Below, piece by piece: positions 38,005 to 46,477 of a stretch of 64,000 bases of DNA (position 1 is its first letter; the number at the start of each line of letters is the position of its first letter). The stretch is from positions 2,542,001 through 2,606,000 of the forward strand of contig CAWHWS010000002.1 of the NCBI GenBank assembly GCA_963833115.1, read 5' to 3'. A model generated the notes under the pieces. It saw nothing but the letters and a program-made list of their open reading frames with translations. It did not search any database and had not been told where the DNA came from. Origin of the DNA: Hasllibacter sp963833115 (GTDB lineage Bacteria; Pseudomonadota; Alphaproteobacteria; Rhodobacterales; Rhodobacteraceae). The translations under genes and the position numbers were made by a program.

Positions 38005-38310
38005 ATGGCGGCGTTCCTCCGCTGGTCCCTCGCCGCGATCGCGATCGAAGGCCCCTTGGCCGACTGGCCCGAGCATGTCGGCACGGTCCGGGAGGTGCGC
38101 ATCCGGGTCGACCTCCCGATCGGAATCGCCGCCGCCTTCGCGCTCGCGCTGCCGCGGACGCGCGCCGCCGGGATGGCGCCCCCGCCCTGGCGCGCGCTGA
38201 CCGCGGCGACGGGGGGCATCGGGCTCCTTTGGGCGATCGCGCGGCTCTTTTCCCTCGAAGGGCGGGCGCGCCGGCCTCCCGGCGGGGCGAACGCATTCCC
38301 CTCGCGCTGA
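38005..38310 (+). CDS. Small hypothetical membrane protein (possibly a remnant)
   Basis: 101 residues from ATG 38005. Codon use looks genuine: a helix FLRWSLAAIAIEGPLADW, then HVGTVREVRIRVD, and two hydrophobic segments (about 48-60 and 75-92). The same frame extends upstream with poor composition, and no ribosome site is clear. It lies between the binding protein and permease genes of the ABC operon, back to back with a broken minus-strand gene. It may be a real small gene or a fragment of a lost one. Confidence 0.4.
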   Translation: MAAFLRWSLAAIAIEGPLADWPEHVGTVREVRIRVDLPIGIAAAFALALPRTRAAGMAPPPWRALTAATGGIGLLWAIARLFSLEGRARRPPGGANAFPSR

Positions 38311-38353
38311 GGGCGCTGTAGGCTCCGGCCCGGACTGGCGCGAGGGAGCGGAC

Positions 38354-39235
38354 ATGTTTGACTTCTGCGCCGATCCCTCGGCGCTGGACGGCGCGCGCTG
38401 GCTCGCGTGCTACCTGACCAACGGCACGCATCTGCTGTTCTATTCAAGCTTCGGCACCGTTCTCCTGCTCCTCGCGATCACGGCGCCCGCGGCGCTGGCC
38501 TTCGGGCTCGGCGGCGCGCTGGCGGCGCGCTCGTCCTTCGCGCCGCTGCGCTGGCTCGGCCACGGCTACACCGCCATCGTGCGGGGTGTCCCGGACGTGG
38601 TGTTCTTCCTCTTCTTCGTGATCGCGCTCGACCAGGGGTTCGAGTGGCTGCGCCACCAGGCCCTCTGCCCGGATTGGACCGAGGCGGTGCGCCAGGGCGC
38701 CAACTTCCTCGTCTGCCCGGAGGCGAAGCTGCCACCGAACGCCGCGCCGCAGGCCGTGCACGAGGCCTACGGCTTCGGGCTCGCGGTCCTGACCTTCGCC
38801 ATCGTCTTCGGCGCCTTCGCGGCCAACGTCCTGACCGGCGCGATGCGCGCCGTCCCCGCCGCGCAGATCGAGACCGCGGCCGCCTACGGCATGACCCGCC
38901 GCCAGGCGACGCGCCGGATCCTCCTGCCGCAGATGTGGCTCTACGCCCTGCCGGGCCTCTCCAACCTCTGGATGATCCTGTGCAAGGCGACGCCGCTCCT
39001 CTTCCTCCTGGGGGTGGAGGACGTCGTCTATTGGGCGCGCGAGCTCGGGGCGTCCAAGACGAGCACCTTCTCCTATCCGCACCCGGACTGGCGGCTGTGG
39101 TACTTCCTGGGGCTCCTCGCGTTCTATCTCGCGCTGACCAAGGTGTCCGAGGTCGCTCTGTCCCGGCTCGCCGCCCGCCTCGCCAGGGGGCAGGCGACGG
39201 CGCAGGGCGCCGCGATGGGCCGGGCGGCGGCATGA
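38354..39235 (+). CDS. Polar amino-acid-type ABC transporter permease (HisQ-like)
   Basis: Inner-membrane permease subunit. Five or so helices; the cytoplasmic EAA-like loop reads IETAAAYGMTRRQATRRILL (cut) around residues 175-195. VRGVPDVVFFLFFVIAL (about 77-93) is the typical HisMQ opening. Extra residues between helices (LCPDWTEAVRQGANF...) make it 293 residues, longer than usual. ATGA overlap with the next permease. It is separated from its ATPase and binding protein by 800 nt of debris. Confidence 0.9.
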   Translation: MFDFCADPSALDGARWLACYLTNGTHLLFYSSFGTVLLLLAITAPAALAFGLGGALAARSSFAPLRWLGHGYTAIVRGVPDVVFFLFFVIALDQGFEWLRHQALCPDWTEAVRQGANFLVCPEAKLPPNAAPQAVHEAYGFGLAVLTFAIVFGAFAANVLTGAMRAVPAAQIETAAAYGMTRRQATRRILLPQMWLYALPGLSNLWMILCKATPLLFLLGVEDVVYWARELGASKTSTFSYPHPDWRLWYFLGLLAFYLALTKVSEVALSRLAARLARGQATAQGAAMGRAAA

Positions 39236-40068
39236 CCTGCGCCGAGACGATCGCCGCCTACGCGTTCCGCTCCCTCGGCTATGGCGAGCGCCTGCTGCCG
39301 CGCAGCGACTTCACCCTCTGCCAGCAGGTCACCCTGATCGGATCGGGCATGATCTGGAACGTCCTCTTCGCGGCGCTGGCCCTCGGCGCGGGCTTCGTGC
39401 TGGCGATCGCGGTCGCGCTCGCGCGGACCTCCCCCGCGCCCGCCATCCGCAAGCCGGCCGACTGGTTCACCTTCGTGTTCCGCGGCTCGCCCCTCTTCAT
39501 CCAGTTCTTCCTCGCCTACGAGGCGTTCGTCCTCCTCCCGCGCGCGGGGATCGAGTTCAGCATCCTGGGCACCGAGTTCACCGCCGAGACGCGCTGGCTC
39601 GCGCGCGCCTGGGCCGGGGCCACCATCGTCCTCTTCCTCAACACCGCCGCCTATGCGGGGGAGATCTTCCTGGGCGCCCTGCGCGCCATCCCCAAGGGCG
39701 ACCTCGAGGCGGCCGAGGCCTACGGCCTCACCGGCTGGCGCAAGTTCCGGCGCATCACCTACCCGACGATGCTGCGCCTCGCCTGGCCGGCCTACACCAA
39801 CGAGGCGATCTTCCTGTTTCACGCCACCACGCTGGTCTTCTTCTCCAGCTTCCCGGCGTTCCAGCAGCGGGGGGACGCGCTCTATTACGCGAGCTATTTC
39901 GCGGACAAGACGTTCAACCCGTTCGTCCCGTACCCGATCGTCGCGGCCTACTTCATCGTGTTCAGCCTCCTGATCATCGTCGCGTTCGGGGCTGTCAACC
40001 GGCGGTTGAACCGGCACCTGCCGGGCGCGCCCACGCGCCTGCGCATCAGGCCGGCGATCCTGCGATGA
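39232..40068 (+). CDS. Polar amino-acid-type ABC transporter permease (HisM-like)
   Basis: Second permease of the importer. FVFRGSPLFIQFFLAYEAF (about 81-99), then NTAAYAGEIFLGALRAIPKG and the EAA loop EAAEAYGLTGWRKFRRITYP (about 160-180) are typical. 278 residues. ATG 39232 overlaps the TGA of the upstream permease, and its own stop overlaps the ATG of the glutamine-synthetase-like gene, showing one operon. Confidence 0.91.
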   Translation: MTCAETIAAYAFRSLGYGERLLPRSDFTLCQQVTLIGSGMIWNVLFAALALGAGFVLAIAVALARTSPAPAIRKPADWFTFVFRGSPLFIQFFLAYEAFVLLPRAGIEFSILGTEFTAETRWLARAWAGATIVLFLNTAAYAGEIFLGALRAIPKGDLEAAEAYGLTGWRKFRRITYPTMLRLAWPAYTNEAIFLFHATTLVFFSSFPAFQQRGDALYYASYFADKTFNPFVPYPIVAAYFIVFSLLIIVAFGAVNRRLNRHLPGAPTRLRIRPAILR

Positions 40069-41426
40069 CCCCGGACGAGGCCGCCCTCTGGCTGCGCGCG
40101 CATCCCGAGATCCGCACGGTGCGCGTCGGCGCCGCCGACCTCAACGGTCAGGCCCGCGCCAAGCGCCTGCCCGCCGGGCGCGCGGCCAAGTGCTGGGAGG
40201 ACGGCACCCGGATGCCGCTCAGCGTGATGAACGTGGACATCCGCGGCGAGGACATCGAGGGCAGCCCCCTCGTCTTCGAGAGCGGCGACCGGGACGGGGT
40301 CCTGCGCCCCACGGGCCGCGGCTTCGTCCCGATGCCCTGGCTCGACGCGCCCTCCGCCCTGCTGCCGACCTGGATGTTCCGCGAGGGGGACGCCGCGGGC
40401 GCCGACGGCCCGCCCTTCGACGGCGACCCGCGCCACGCGCTGGCCGGCGTGCTCGCCCGCTACGCCGCGCGCGGCCTCACTCCCGTGGTCGCGACGGAGA
40501 TGGAGTTCTACCTCATCGACGATTCCGGGGACGCTCCGGCCCCGCCGCGCTCGCCCCGCTCCGGGCGCCGACGCCCCGGCGGCGAGGTCCTGTCGCTGCG
40601 CGCGCTCGACGCGTTCGACGCCTTCTTCACCGACGTCTACGACGCTTGCGAAGCGATGGGCATCCCGGCCGACACCGCGATCTCCGAATCGGGCATGGGC
40701 CAGTACGAGATCAACCTGCTGCATCGCGGCGCGCTGGAGGCCGCGGACGACGCCTGGCTCTTCAAGCTGATGCTGCGCGGCGTCGCCCGGCGCCACGGCT
40801 TCGCCGCCAGCTTCATGGCCAAGCCCTATCCGGACCATCCGGGCAACGGGATGCACGTCCACTTCTCGGTGCTGGATGGCGGCGGGGGGAACGTCTTCGA
40901 CGATGGCGGCCCGGCCGGCACCCCGGCCCTGCGCCACGCCGTCGCCGGCTGCCTCGCCGCGATGCCGGCCTCGACCCTGATCCTCGCGCCCCATGGCGGC
41001 AGCTACGACCGCTTCGCCCCCGGCACCCACGCCCCCACCGGCATCGCCTGGGCCTATGAGAACCGCACCGCCGCCATCCGCATCCCCGCCGGCGCCCCGG
41101 CCGCGCGCCGGATCGAGCACCGCGTCGCGGGCGGCGACGTGAACCCCTACCTCCTGGTCGCCGCGATCCTGGGCGCCGCCCTCAACGGGATCGAGGACGC
41201 GGCCGAGCCCCCCGCCCCCGTCGACGGCAACGCCTACGCCGCCGACCTGCCGCGGCTTCCCGCGACCTGGGCCGAGGCGATCGACGCCTTCGACGCCGCC
41301 CCCATGCGCCGCATCCTGCCCGCCGGCCTGATCCGCAACGTCATCATGACCAAGAGGCAGGAGCTCGCCGCCTGGGCCGAGATGGACTGCGCCGAACGGC
41401 TCGACCTCTATCTCGACACCGTGTGA
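40065..41426 (+). CDS. Glutamine-synthetase-family ligase (gamma-glutamylation, PuuA-like), first copy
   Basis: 453 residues of the glutamine synthetase superfamily, group with PuuA-type gamma-glutamyl-amine ligases. The catalytic glutamates lie in VATEMEFYLID (about 143-153) and MGQYEINLLH (about 210-219); GNGMHVHFSVLD gives the ATP/metal His residues, and ENRTAAIRIPAG the arginine. A short Pro/Arg insert (about 155-175) interrupts the usual loop. The ATGA overlap with the transporter suggests that the imported compound is glutamylated. Its exact acceptor is unknown. Confidence 0.85.
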   Translation: MTPDEAALWLRAHPEIRTVRVGAADLNGQARAKRLPAGRAAKCWEDGTRMPLSVMNVDIRGEDIEGSPLVFESGDRDGVLRPTGRGFVPMPWLDAPSALLPTWMFREGDAAGADGPPFDGDPRHALAGVLARYAARGLTPVVATEMEFYLIDDSGDAPAPPRSPRSGRRRPGGEVLSLRALDAFDAFFTDVYDACEAMGIPADTAISESGMGQYEINLLHRGALEAADDAWLFKLMLRGVARRHGFAASFMAKPYPDHPGNGMHVHFSVLDGGGGNVFDDGGPAGTPALRHAVAGCLAAMPASTLILAPHGGSYDRFAPGTHAPTGIAWAYENRTAAIRIPAGAPAARRIEHRVAGGDVNPYLLVAAILGAALNGIEDAAEPPAPVDGNAYAADLPRLPATWAEAIDAFDAAPMRRILPAGLIRNVIMTKRQELAAWAEMDCAERLDLYLDTV

Positions 41427-41470
41427 GGGCGCCCTTCCCGGCGGCCCGCGCGCGGCGTAGGACGGCGCCC

Positions 41471-42163
41471 ATGCGCATCGGCATCCTCCAGACCGGCCAC
41501 GTGACCCCCGACATCGCCGCCGCCCATGGCGATTTCTCCGCGATGTTCGAGCGCCTGCTCGCCGGGCGCGGCTACGATTTCCGCACCTGGAACGTGGTCG
41601 ACATGGACCTCCCCGCCGGCCCGCGGGACGCGGGCGCCTGGCTCGTCACCGGATCGAAGCACGGCGCCTACGAGGACCATCCGTTCATCCCCCCGCTGGA
41701 GGCGCTGATCCGAGCGGTCCACGCCGCCGGCGTGCCCCTGGTCGGCATCTGCTTCGGGCATCAGATCGTCGCCCAGGCGATGGGCGGCCGGGTCGAGAAG
41801 TTCGCCGGCGGCTGGGCCCTCGGACGCACGGAATACGCCCTGGACGGCATCGGCACCGTCCACCTCAACGCCTGGCATCAGGACCAGGTGGTCGAGCTGC
41901 CCCCGGCCGCCATCCCCGCCGGCACCAACGCGCATTGCCGCCTGGCGGCGCTCTCCTACGGCCCCCGCATGTGGACGGTGCAGCCGCATCCCGAGTTCGG
42001 CGGCGCCATCGTCGCCGACTACGCCCGCACCCGGCGGGGGACGCTCGACTATCCCGATGCCGGGATCGACCGCGCGGCGCAGGAGGCCGCCCTGCCCGTC
42101 GATCAGTCCCGGCTCGCGGACCATATCGCCTCGATCTTCGCGGAGGCCGCCGCCGATGCATGA
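41471..42163 (+). CDS. Class I glutamine amidotransferase-like protein
   Basis: 230 residues with the glutaminase triad: Cys in GVPLVGICFGHQIVA (about residue 97), and His-Glu in WTVQPHPEFGG (about 173-175). NAWHQDQV is typical of the GMP-synthase-like type 1 amidotransferase group rather than the PuuD (C26) hydrolase. ATG 41471 is chosen; an in-frame earlier start is Arg-rich. It lies between two ligase genes, so it may hydrolyse a gamma-glutamyl intermediate or supply ammonia; that is inference. Confidence 0.85.
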   Translation: MRIGILQTGHVTPDIAAAHGDFSAMFERLLAGRGYDFRTWNVVDMDLPAGPRDAGAWLVTGSKHGAYEDHPFIPPLEALIRAVHAAGVPLVGICFGHQIVAQAMGGRVEKFAGGWALGRTEYALDGIGTVHLNAWHQDQVVELPPAAIPAGTNAHCRLAALSYGPRMWTVQPHPEFGGAIVADYARTRRGTLDYPDAGIDRAAQEAALPVDQSRLADHIASIFAEAAADA

Positions 42164-43523
42164 CCCCGGGCAGATCAAGGACTGGCAGGAGCGCCTGCCC
42201 CCCGCCGCGCGCCGCTACCTCGAGGGGCGCCGCCTGGACGAGGTCGAGTGCGTCACCCCCGACCTGCCCGGCATCGCCCGCGGCAAGGCCGTGCCCGCGT
42301 CCAAGTTCATGCGCCAGGACCGGTTCCACCTGCCCAACAGCATCTTCTTCCAGACCATCACCGGCGGCTGGGGCGAGCCGGAGGAGGGCTTCACCGAGCC
42401 CGACATGATCCTCACGCCCGACATGAGCACCGCGAGCGCCGCGCCCTGGACCGCGGACTGGACGCTCCAGGTGATCCACGACGCCCTGCAGAGCGACGGC
42501 ACCCCCGTGCCCATGGCGCCGCGCAACGTGCTCAAGCGCGTGGTCGCGGCCTACGCGGCGGACGGCCTCACCCCCGTCGTCGCGCCGGAGATGGAGTTCT
42601 TCCTCGTCGCCCGGAACACCGACCCCGCTCGCGCCATCGAGCCGATGATGGGCCGCTCCGGCCGCCCCGCCGCCGCGCGGCAGGCCTATTCGATGTCCGC
42701 CGTGGACGAGTACGGTCCCGTCATCGACGACATCTACCGCTTCGCGGAGGCCCAGGGCTTCGAGATCGACGGCATCACCCAGGAGGGCGGCGCCGGCCAG
42801 GTGGAGATCAACCTCGCCCATGGCAGCCCGGTCGACCTCGCGGACGAGGTGTTCTACTTCAAGCGCCTGATCCGCGAGGCCGCCCTCAAGCACGACTGCT
42901 ACGCCACCTTCATGGCCAAGCCGATCGAGGGCGAGCCGGGCAGCGCCATGCACATGCACCATTCCGTGCTCGACGCCTCCGGCGCCAACATCTTCACGGA
43001 TGCGCAAGGCGGGGAGACCGCGGCCTTCCTCCACTTCATCGGCGGGATGCAGCGGCACCTGCCCTCCGCGATCGCGATCCTCGCGCCTTACGTGAACAGC
43101 TACCGGCGCTACACGCGCGACCACGCGGCGCCGATCAACCTCGAATGGGGGCGCGACAACCGCACCTGCGGGATCCGCATCCCGATCAGCCCCCCGGCCT
43201 CCCGGCGCGTGGAGAACCGGCTCGCCGGGATGGACTGCAACCCCTATCTCGCCTTCGCCGCCGGGCTCGCCTGCGGGCTCCTGGGCCTGCGCGGCCGCAT
43301 AGACCCCACGCCGGAGTTCAAGGGCGACGCCTACGACGCCGCCGAGGCGATCCCCCGCGGCCTCTTCGCCGCGCTCGACGTGCTCAAGGGCGACGCCGCG
43401 ATGCGCGGCCTCCTCGGCGAGCGGTTCTGCCGCACATGGGAGACCGTGAAGGAGGCCGAATACGACGAGTTCCTGCAGGTCATCTCCCCCTGGGAGCGCG
43501 AGCACCTCCTCACCACCGTCTGA
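42156..43523 (+). CDS. Glutamine-synthetase-family ligase (PuuA-like), second copy
   Basis: 455 residues. GIARGKAVPASKFM at the N-terminus, glutamates in VAPEMEFFLVA and GAGQVEINLAHG, HMHHSVLDASG for metal/ATP, and WGRDNRTCGIRIP. It is closer to the classic PuuA type than the first copy, to which it is only distantly similar. ATG 42156 overlaps the amidotransferase stop by 8 nt. Together with the first copy and the transporter it suggests uptake and gamma-glutamylation of an amine or amino acid. Confidence 0.87.
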   Translation: MHDPGQIKDWQERLPPAARRYLEGRRLDEVECVTPDLPGIARGKAVPASKFMRQDRFHLPNSIFFQTITGGWGEPEEGFTEPDMILTPDMSTASAAPWTADWTLQVIHDALQSDGTPVPMAPRNVLKRVVAAYAADGLTPVVAPEMEFFLVARNTDPARAIEPMMGRSGRPAAARQAYSMSAVDEYGPVIDDIYRFAEAQGFEIDGITQEGGAGQVEINLAHGSPVDLADEVFYFKRLIREAALKHDCYATFMAKPIEGEPGSAMHMHHSVLDASGANIFTDAQGGETAAFLHFIGGMQRHLPSAIAILAPYVNSYRRYTRDHAAPINLEWGRDNRTCGIRIPISPPASRRVENRLAGMDCNPYLAFAAGLACGLLGLRGRIDPTPEFKGDAYDAAEAIPRGLFAALDVLKGDAAMRGLLGERFCRTWETVKEAEYDEFLQVISPWEREHLLTTV

Positions 43524-43579
43524 GGCGGAACCGCCCGCGCCCGCGCGCCTTGTCCGGCGACACGTCCCGAAGGCCAGCC

Positions 43580-44941
43580 ATGATCCGCATCCTGATCCTC
43601 CTCCTCGCGCTGTGCGCGCCCGCCGCTGGCGCCGCGCAGGAGGGTGCCCCCGCCGGCCCCATCGCCGCCACCAGCGACGGCGCGGCCGACGCCGCCATCC
43701 GCCAGCGGCTGACCGGCATCCTCGCGGAGCTGGGCGGCTTCGCGGGCGTGCGCGTCGCGGTCTCCGAAGGGGTGGTCACCTTCACCGGCGAGGCCCTGGA
43801 CGGGGTGGCGCTGGATCGGCTGGACGAGATCGCCGGCCGCGTCGACGGCGTCGTCGCCGTGGAGAACGAGGCCACCGCCAGCGCCGACGTCGCCGAGCGG
43901 CTGGACCCGGCCATCGACCGCATCCGCGACCGCACCGCGCAGGCCATCGCCTTCCTCCCGCTCCTCGGGATCGCGCTCCTGGTCTTCGTCCTCATCGCCG
44001 GGCTCGGCTGGCTCGTGGCGCGCGCGCGCTGGCCCTGGGACCGGATCGCCCCCAACGCCTTCGTCGCCTCGATCTACCGGCAGCTCGCGAAGATCGCGTT
44101 CGTCGTCCTCGGCGCCGTCGTCGCGCTCGACATCCTCAACGCGGTGGCACTCCTGGGCACGATCCTCGGCGCGGCGGGCATCGTCGGCCTCGCCATCGGC
44201 TTCGCAGTCCGCGACACCGTGGAGAACTTCATCGCCTCGGTCATGCTGAGCTTCCGGCAGCCGTTCAACCCCGGCGACGTGGTCGAGATCGAGGGCGACG
44301 TCGGCAAGATCGTGCGCCTCACGAGCCGCGCGACCGTCATGCTCGACTTCGACGGCAACCAGGTCCTCATCCCCAACGCGACCGTCTTCAAGTCGCGCCT
44401 GGCCAACTATTCCCGCAACCCCGAGCGCCGTTTCCAGTTCGAGATCGGCGTCGACCCGGGCGCCGACCTCGAGCGCATCCGCGCCCTGATCCGCGGCACG
44501 CTCGACGCCGCGCCCTTCGTGCTCGCCGAGCCCGCGCCGCTCGTCTGGATCGACCGCATCGGCGACGGCGCGATCTTCCTCCAGGTGACCGGCTGGATCG
44601 ACCAGCGCGAGACCAACATGGCCGTCGCCCGCGGCGAGGCGCTGCGCCAGGCGAAGGCCGCCGTCGAGGGCGCCGGCGTCGAGGTGCCGGACACGACCTA
44701 CCGCGTGACCGTCCTGTCCGGCGGGGGCGCGCTGTCGGTCGCGGAATCCGCCGACCCTCCCGCCCCTGACGGCGCCGGGATGGAGGCCGCGCCCGGGGCC
44801 GCGACCGCCGCCGCCCCCGCCACGGCCCCCACGGACGTCGCGGATGTCGGCGCCGAGCGCGGCCTCGACCGCATCCTCGACATGGCGCGCAGCCAGTCCG
44901 CGGACCGCGACCTCCTCGACGAGAACGCCCGCCTCGAATGA
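43580..44941 (+). CDS. Mechanosensitive channel (MscS family) with N-terminal BON-like domain
   Basis: 453 residues. Signal peptide 1-20, then a BON-like periplasmic module (about 38-97: GVRVAVSEGVVTFTGEALDG... VENEATASA). Helices at about 125-150 and 165-205 follow. The pore helix and beta domain read GLAIGFAVRDTVENFIASVM and FNPGDVVEIEGDVGKI. A low-complexity Ala/Pro tail (about 390-425) ends it. The channel relieves turgor on hypo-osmotic shock. ATG 43580 follows the previous gene by 56 nt. Confidence 0.9.
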   Translation: MIRILILLLALCAPAAGAAQEGAPAGPIAATSDGAADAAIRQRLTGILAELGGFAGVRVAVSEGVVTFTGEALDGVALDRLDEIAGRVDGVVAVENEATASADVAERLDPAIDRIRDRTAQAIAFLPLLGIALLVFVLIAGLGWLVARARWPWDRIAPNAFVASIYRQLAKIAFVVLGAVVALDILNAVALLGTILGAAGIVGLAIGFAVRDTVENFIASVMLSFRQPFNPGDVVEIEGDVGKIVRLTSRATVMLDFDGNQVLIPNATVFKSRLANYSRNPERRFQFEIGVDPGADLERIRALIRGTLDAAPFVLAEPAPLVWIDRIGDGAIFLQVTGWIDQRETNMAVARGEALRQAKAAVEGAGVEVPDTTYRVTVLSGGGALSVAESADPPAPDGAGMEAAPGAATAAAPATAPTDVADVGAERGLDRILDMARSQSADRDLLDENARLE

Positions 44942-44977
44942 CGCCCGCCGGCACCTCCCGTCCGCCGCGATCCGCCC

Positions 44978-45006
44978 TTGCGGCCCTTCCCGCCCGCCGG
45001 TATCCG
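44978..45006 (+). promoter_or_regulatory. Weak candidate promoter of tRNA-Gln
   Basis: TTGCGG (44978-44983) and TATCCG (45001-45006) with 17-nt spacing, ending 11 nt before the mature tRNA. Weak match; inferred from position. Confidence 0.35.
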
Positions 45007-45017
45007 TTCGCCCGCGT

Positions 45018-45092
45018 TGGGGTGTAGCCAAGCGGTAAGGCATCGGTTTTTGGTACCGTGTATCGTAGGTTCGAATCCTACCACCCCAGCCA
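45018..45092 (+). tRNA. tRNA-Gln (anticodon TTG)
   Basis: The acceptor stem TGGGGTG pairs with CACCCCA; the T-arm GTTCGAATC is intact, and the loop TTTTGGT places anticodon TTG. The CCA end is encoded. The top anticodon-stem pair is a T/T mismatch. It lies immediately before the decayed catabolic region, but no integrase or repeated tRNA 3' end was seen. Confidence 0.95.
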
Positions 45093-45163
45093 TCCCGCCC
45101 ACCGAAGTCGCCGGGCCCGGGGCGGCCGGCCGCCTCGCTCATCGCGCCGAGCCGCCCGCTCGG

Positions 45164-45432
45164 TCACGTGTCGAGGAACGCCCCCTGCAGGCGCAGGTCG
45201 AGGCGCCAGGCGCCGCCATCGGGCCCTCCAGCGTCACCGCCTCGCCCGCGTGCCCGTCCCGCCGCGTCGCGGCGCCCAGATCGCGCCCGCCATACGTGCC
45301 CTTCGGGCCGGCACGGGACCGCACGCAGCCGTTATGCACGCAGGGCCCCGCGGCCCGGCTCGCGCCCTCGGGGAGCCATCCGTCCGGACCCGCCCAGGGA
45401 TGCCGCCGCCCGTGCGTCCAAAGGCCCTCCAT
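45164..45432 (-). pseudogene. pcaG: Protocatechuate 3,4-dioxygenase alpha subunit, decayed
   Basis: Remnant of PcaG, the structural partner of PcaH in protocatechuate ring cleavage. PDGWLPEGASRAAGPCVHNGC (cut) and GTYGGRDLGA match the PcaG N-terminal TAGPYVHIG...YxxDLG region. A large part of the middle is gone. In another frame the true C-terminus survives as WRLDLRLQGAFLDT with TGA 45164-45166, where family members end YRFDIRLQG. So there is at least one internal deletion with a frame change. About 90 codons remain of about 200. Confidence 0.75.
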
Positions 45433-46152
45433 GCGGGTCTCGAACGATGTCCGCCGGCGCCCGCGCAGGACGATGTCGAACCGGCCGGCGCGCGTGTCCA
45501 TCGGGATCGTGGCGGCCGCGTCGTAGCGCGCCGTCGGCCGGTCGACGGCCGCCGCGCTCGGGATCGCGCCGACGATGGGGCAGGGCGGGATCAGGGGGTC
45601 GCCCTCGGAGGACGTCTGCGTGACGAGCCGCTGCGCGAAGGCGGCACTGACGACGCCGAAACGGACGTGCGCCGGCCGCCGGTCATCGGCCCGGTCGGGC
45701 CGGGGATAGGCGCCGGGCTGGACGGTGCGGAACGCCTAGCGCCCCTCCTCGTCCGTGAGGCAGCGCCCGCAGCGGTCGAAATGCGCGTCGAGCGGGGCGA
45801 GGGAGCCGTCCCGCACATGCCGGCATCGCCCGCCCGCGTTGGCCTGCCTCACCTCGATCAGGGCGCCGGCCACGGGCCGGTCCGACCCGCCCAGGAGACG
45901 CCCCGTCACCACGATGCGCGGCCCGATGGCGCTCTCGCCAGGAGCGCCGAGGTCAGTCAGGAGGTCGGCGTCCCCCGCGCCCGGCATGCCGACGCCGAAG
46001 GCCGGGCCCGTCGCCCAGGCGGCCGGCGCGGGCCGCGCGCCGCGGAGGTCTCGTAGGCCCGCGCCAGGGCCGGCGGGTGGGGCCCGGCATCGCGCGGCAT
46101 CGGGGCGCCACCCGCGCCGGGCCGCCCGGTCATCCGGATCATGCGGCGTCAT
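45433..46152 (-). pseudogene. pcaH: Protocatechuate 3,4-dioxygenase beta subunit, decayed
   Basis: Recognisable over its whole length: PRIVVTGRLLGGSDRPVAG, ALIEVRQANAGG, GRCLTDEEGR, VQPGAYPRP, RPAHVRFG and GRFDIVLRGRRRTSFE. A TAG at 45737-45739 interrupts the frame right after GRCLTDEEGR; the homology continues in the same frame. Compared with the family, the iron-ligand Tyr of GRYRH is Cys (GRCRH) and the second His of HIH is Arg (HVR); one Tyr and one His ligand remain. It has also lost its own stop and runs into pcaG. It cannot make an active enzyme. Confidence 0.85.
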
Positions 46153-46441
46153 CGCGGGCGAGCCCGCCCCGCGCGGCGTTCGCCCGCGGCACCCCGGCCC
46201 AGATCGCGACGCGCCGGATCATCTCGGCGATGTCCTCGCGGCTCGCCCCCCGTGCGCGCGGCGGCCTCCACGTGCATGGCGAACGCCGCGAGGGTGCCGA
46301 GCCCCGCGAGCAGGGCGAGCCCGAGCGCTCCCGCCGGGTGAGGCGGTCCGACGCCCGGACCGCGCCCCGGGCGCCCTCGGTGATGGGCTCGCGGAAGGGC
46401 GCGTCGAACTCGTCCCCTCCGGCGGAGGGGCGGCCATGTGC
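46139..46441 (-). pseudogene. pcaC: 4-Carboxymuconolactone decarboxylase, decayed
   Basis: Fragments in family order: EFDAPFREPITEGARG; then, after a frame change, ALGLALLAGLGTLAAFAMHV (matching SLLTLALLAALGR...HVRAA); then, after a second change, EDIAEMIRRVAIWAGVPRAN (matching EEIKEVLLQTAIYCGVPAAN). The first 30 residues of the family are not found. The gene overlaps the pcaH start by 14 nt, as in a living operon. Confidence 0.7.
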
Positions 46442-46477
46442 GTCCCCTCCCCGGCCCGCGCCGGGCGGCCGGCCCCC

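Noticed and set aside
45018..45092. tRNA-Gln as an integration site for a genomic island
   Set aside because: No integrase gene, no repeated tRNA 3' end and no shift in base composition were found; the following genes are decayed catabolic genes in native-looking operon order.
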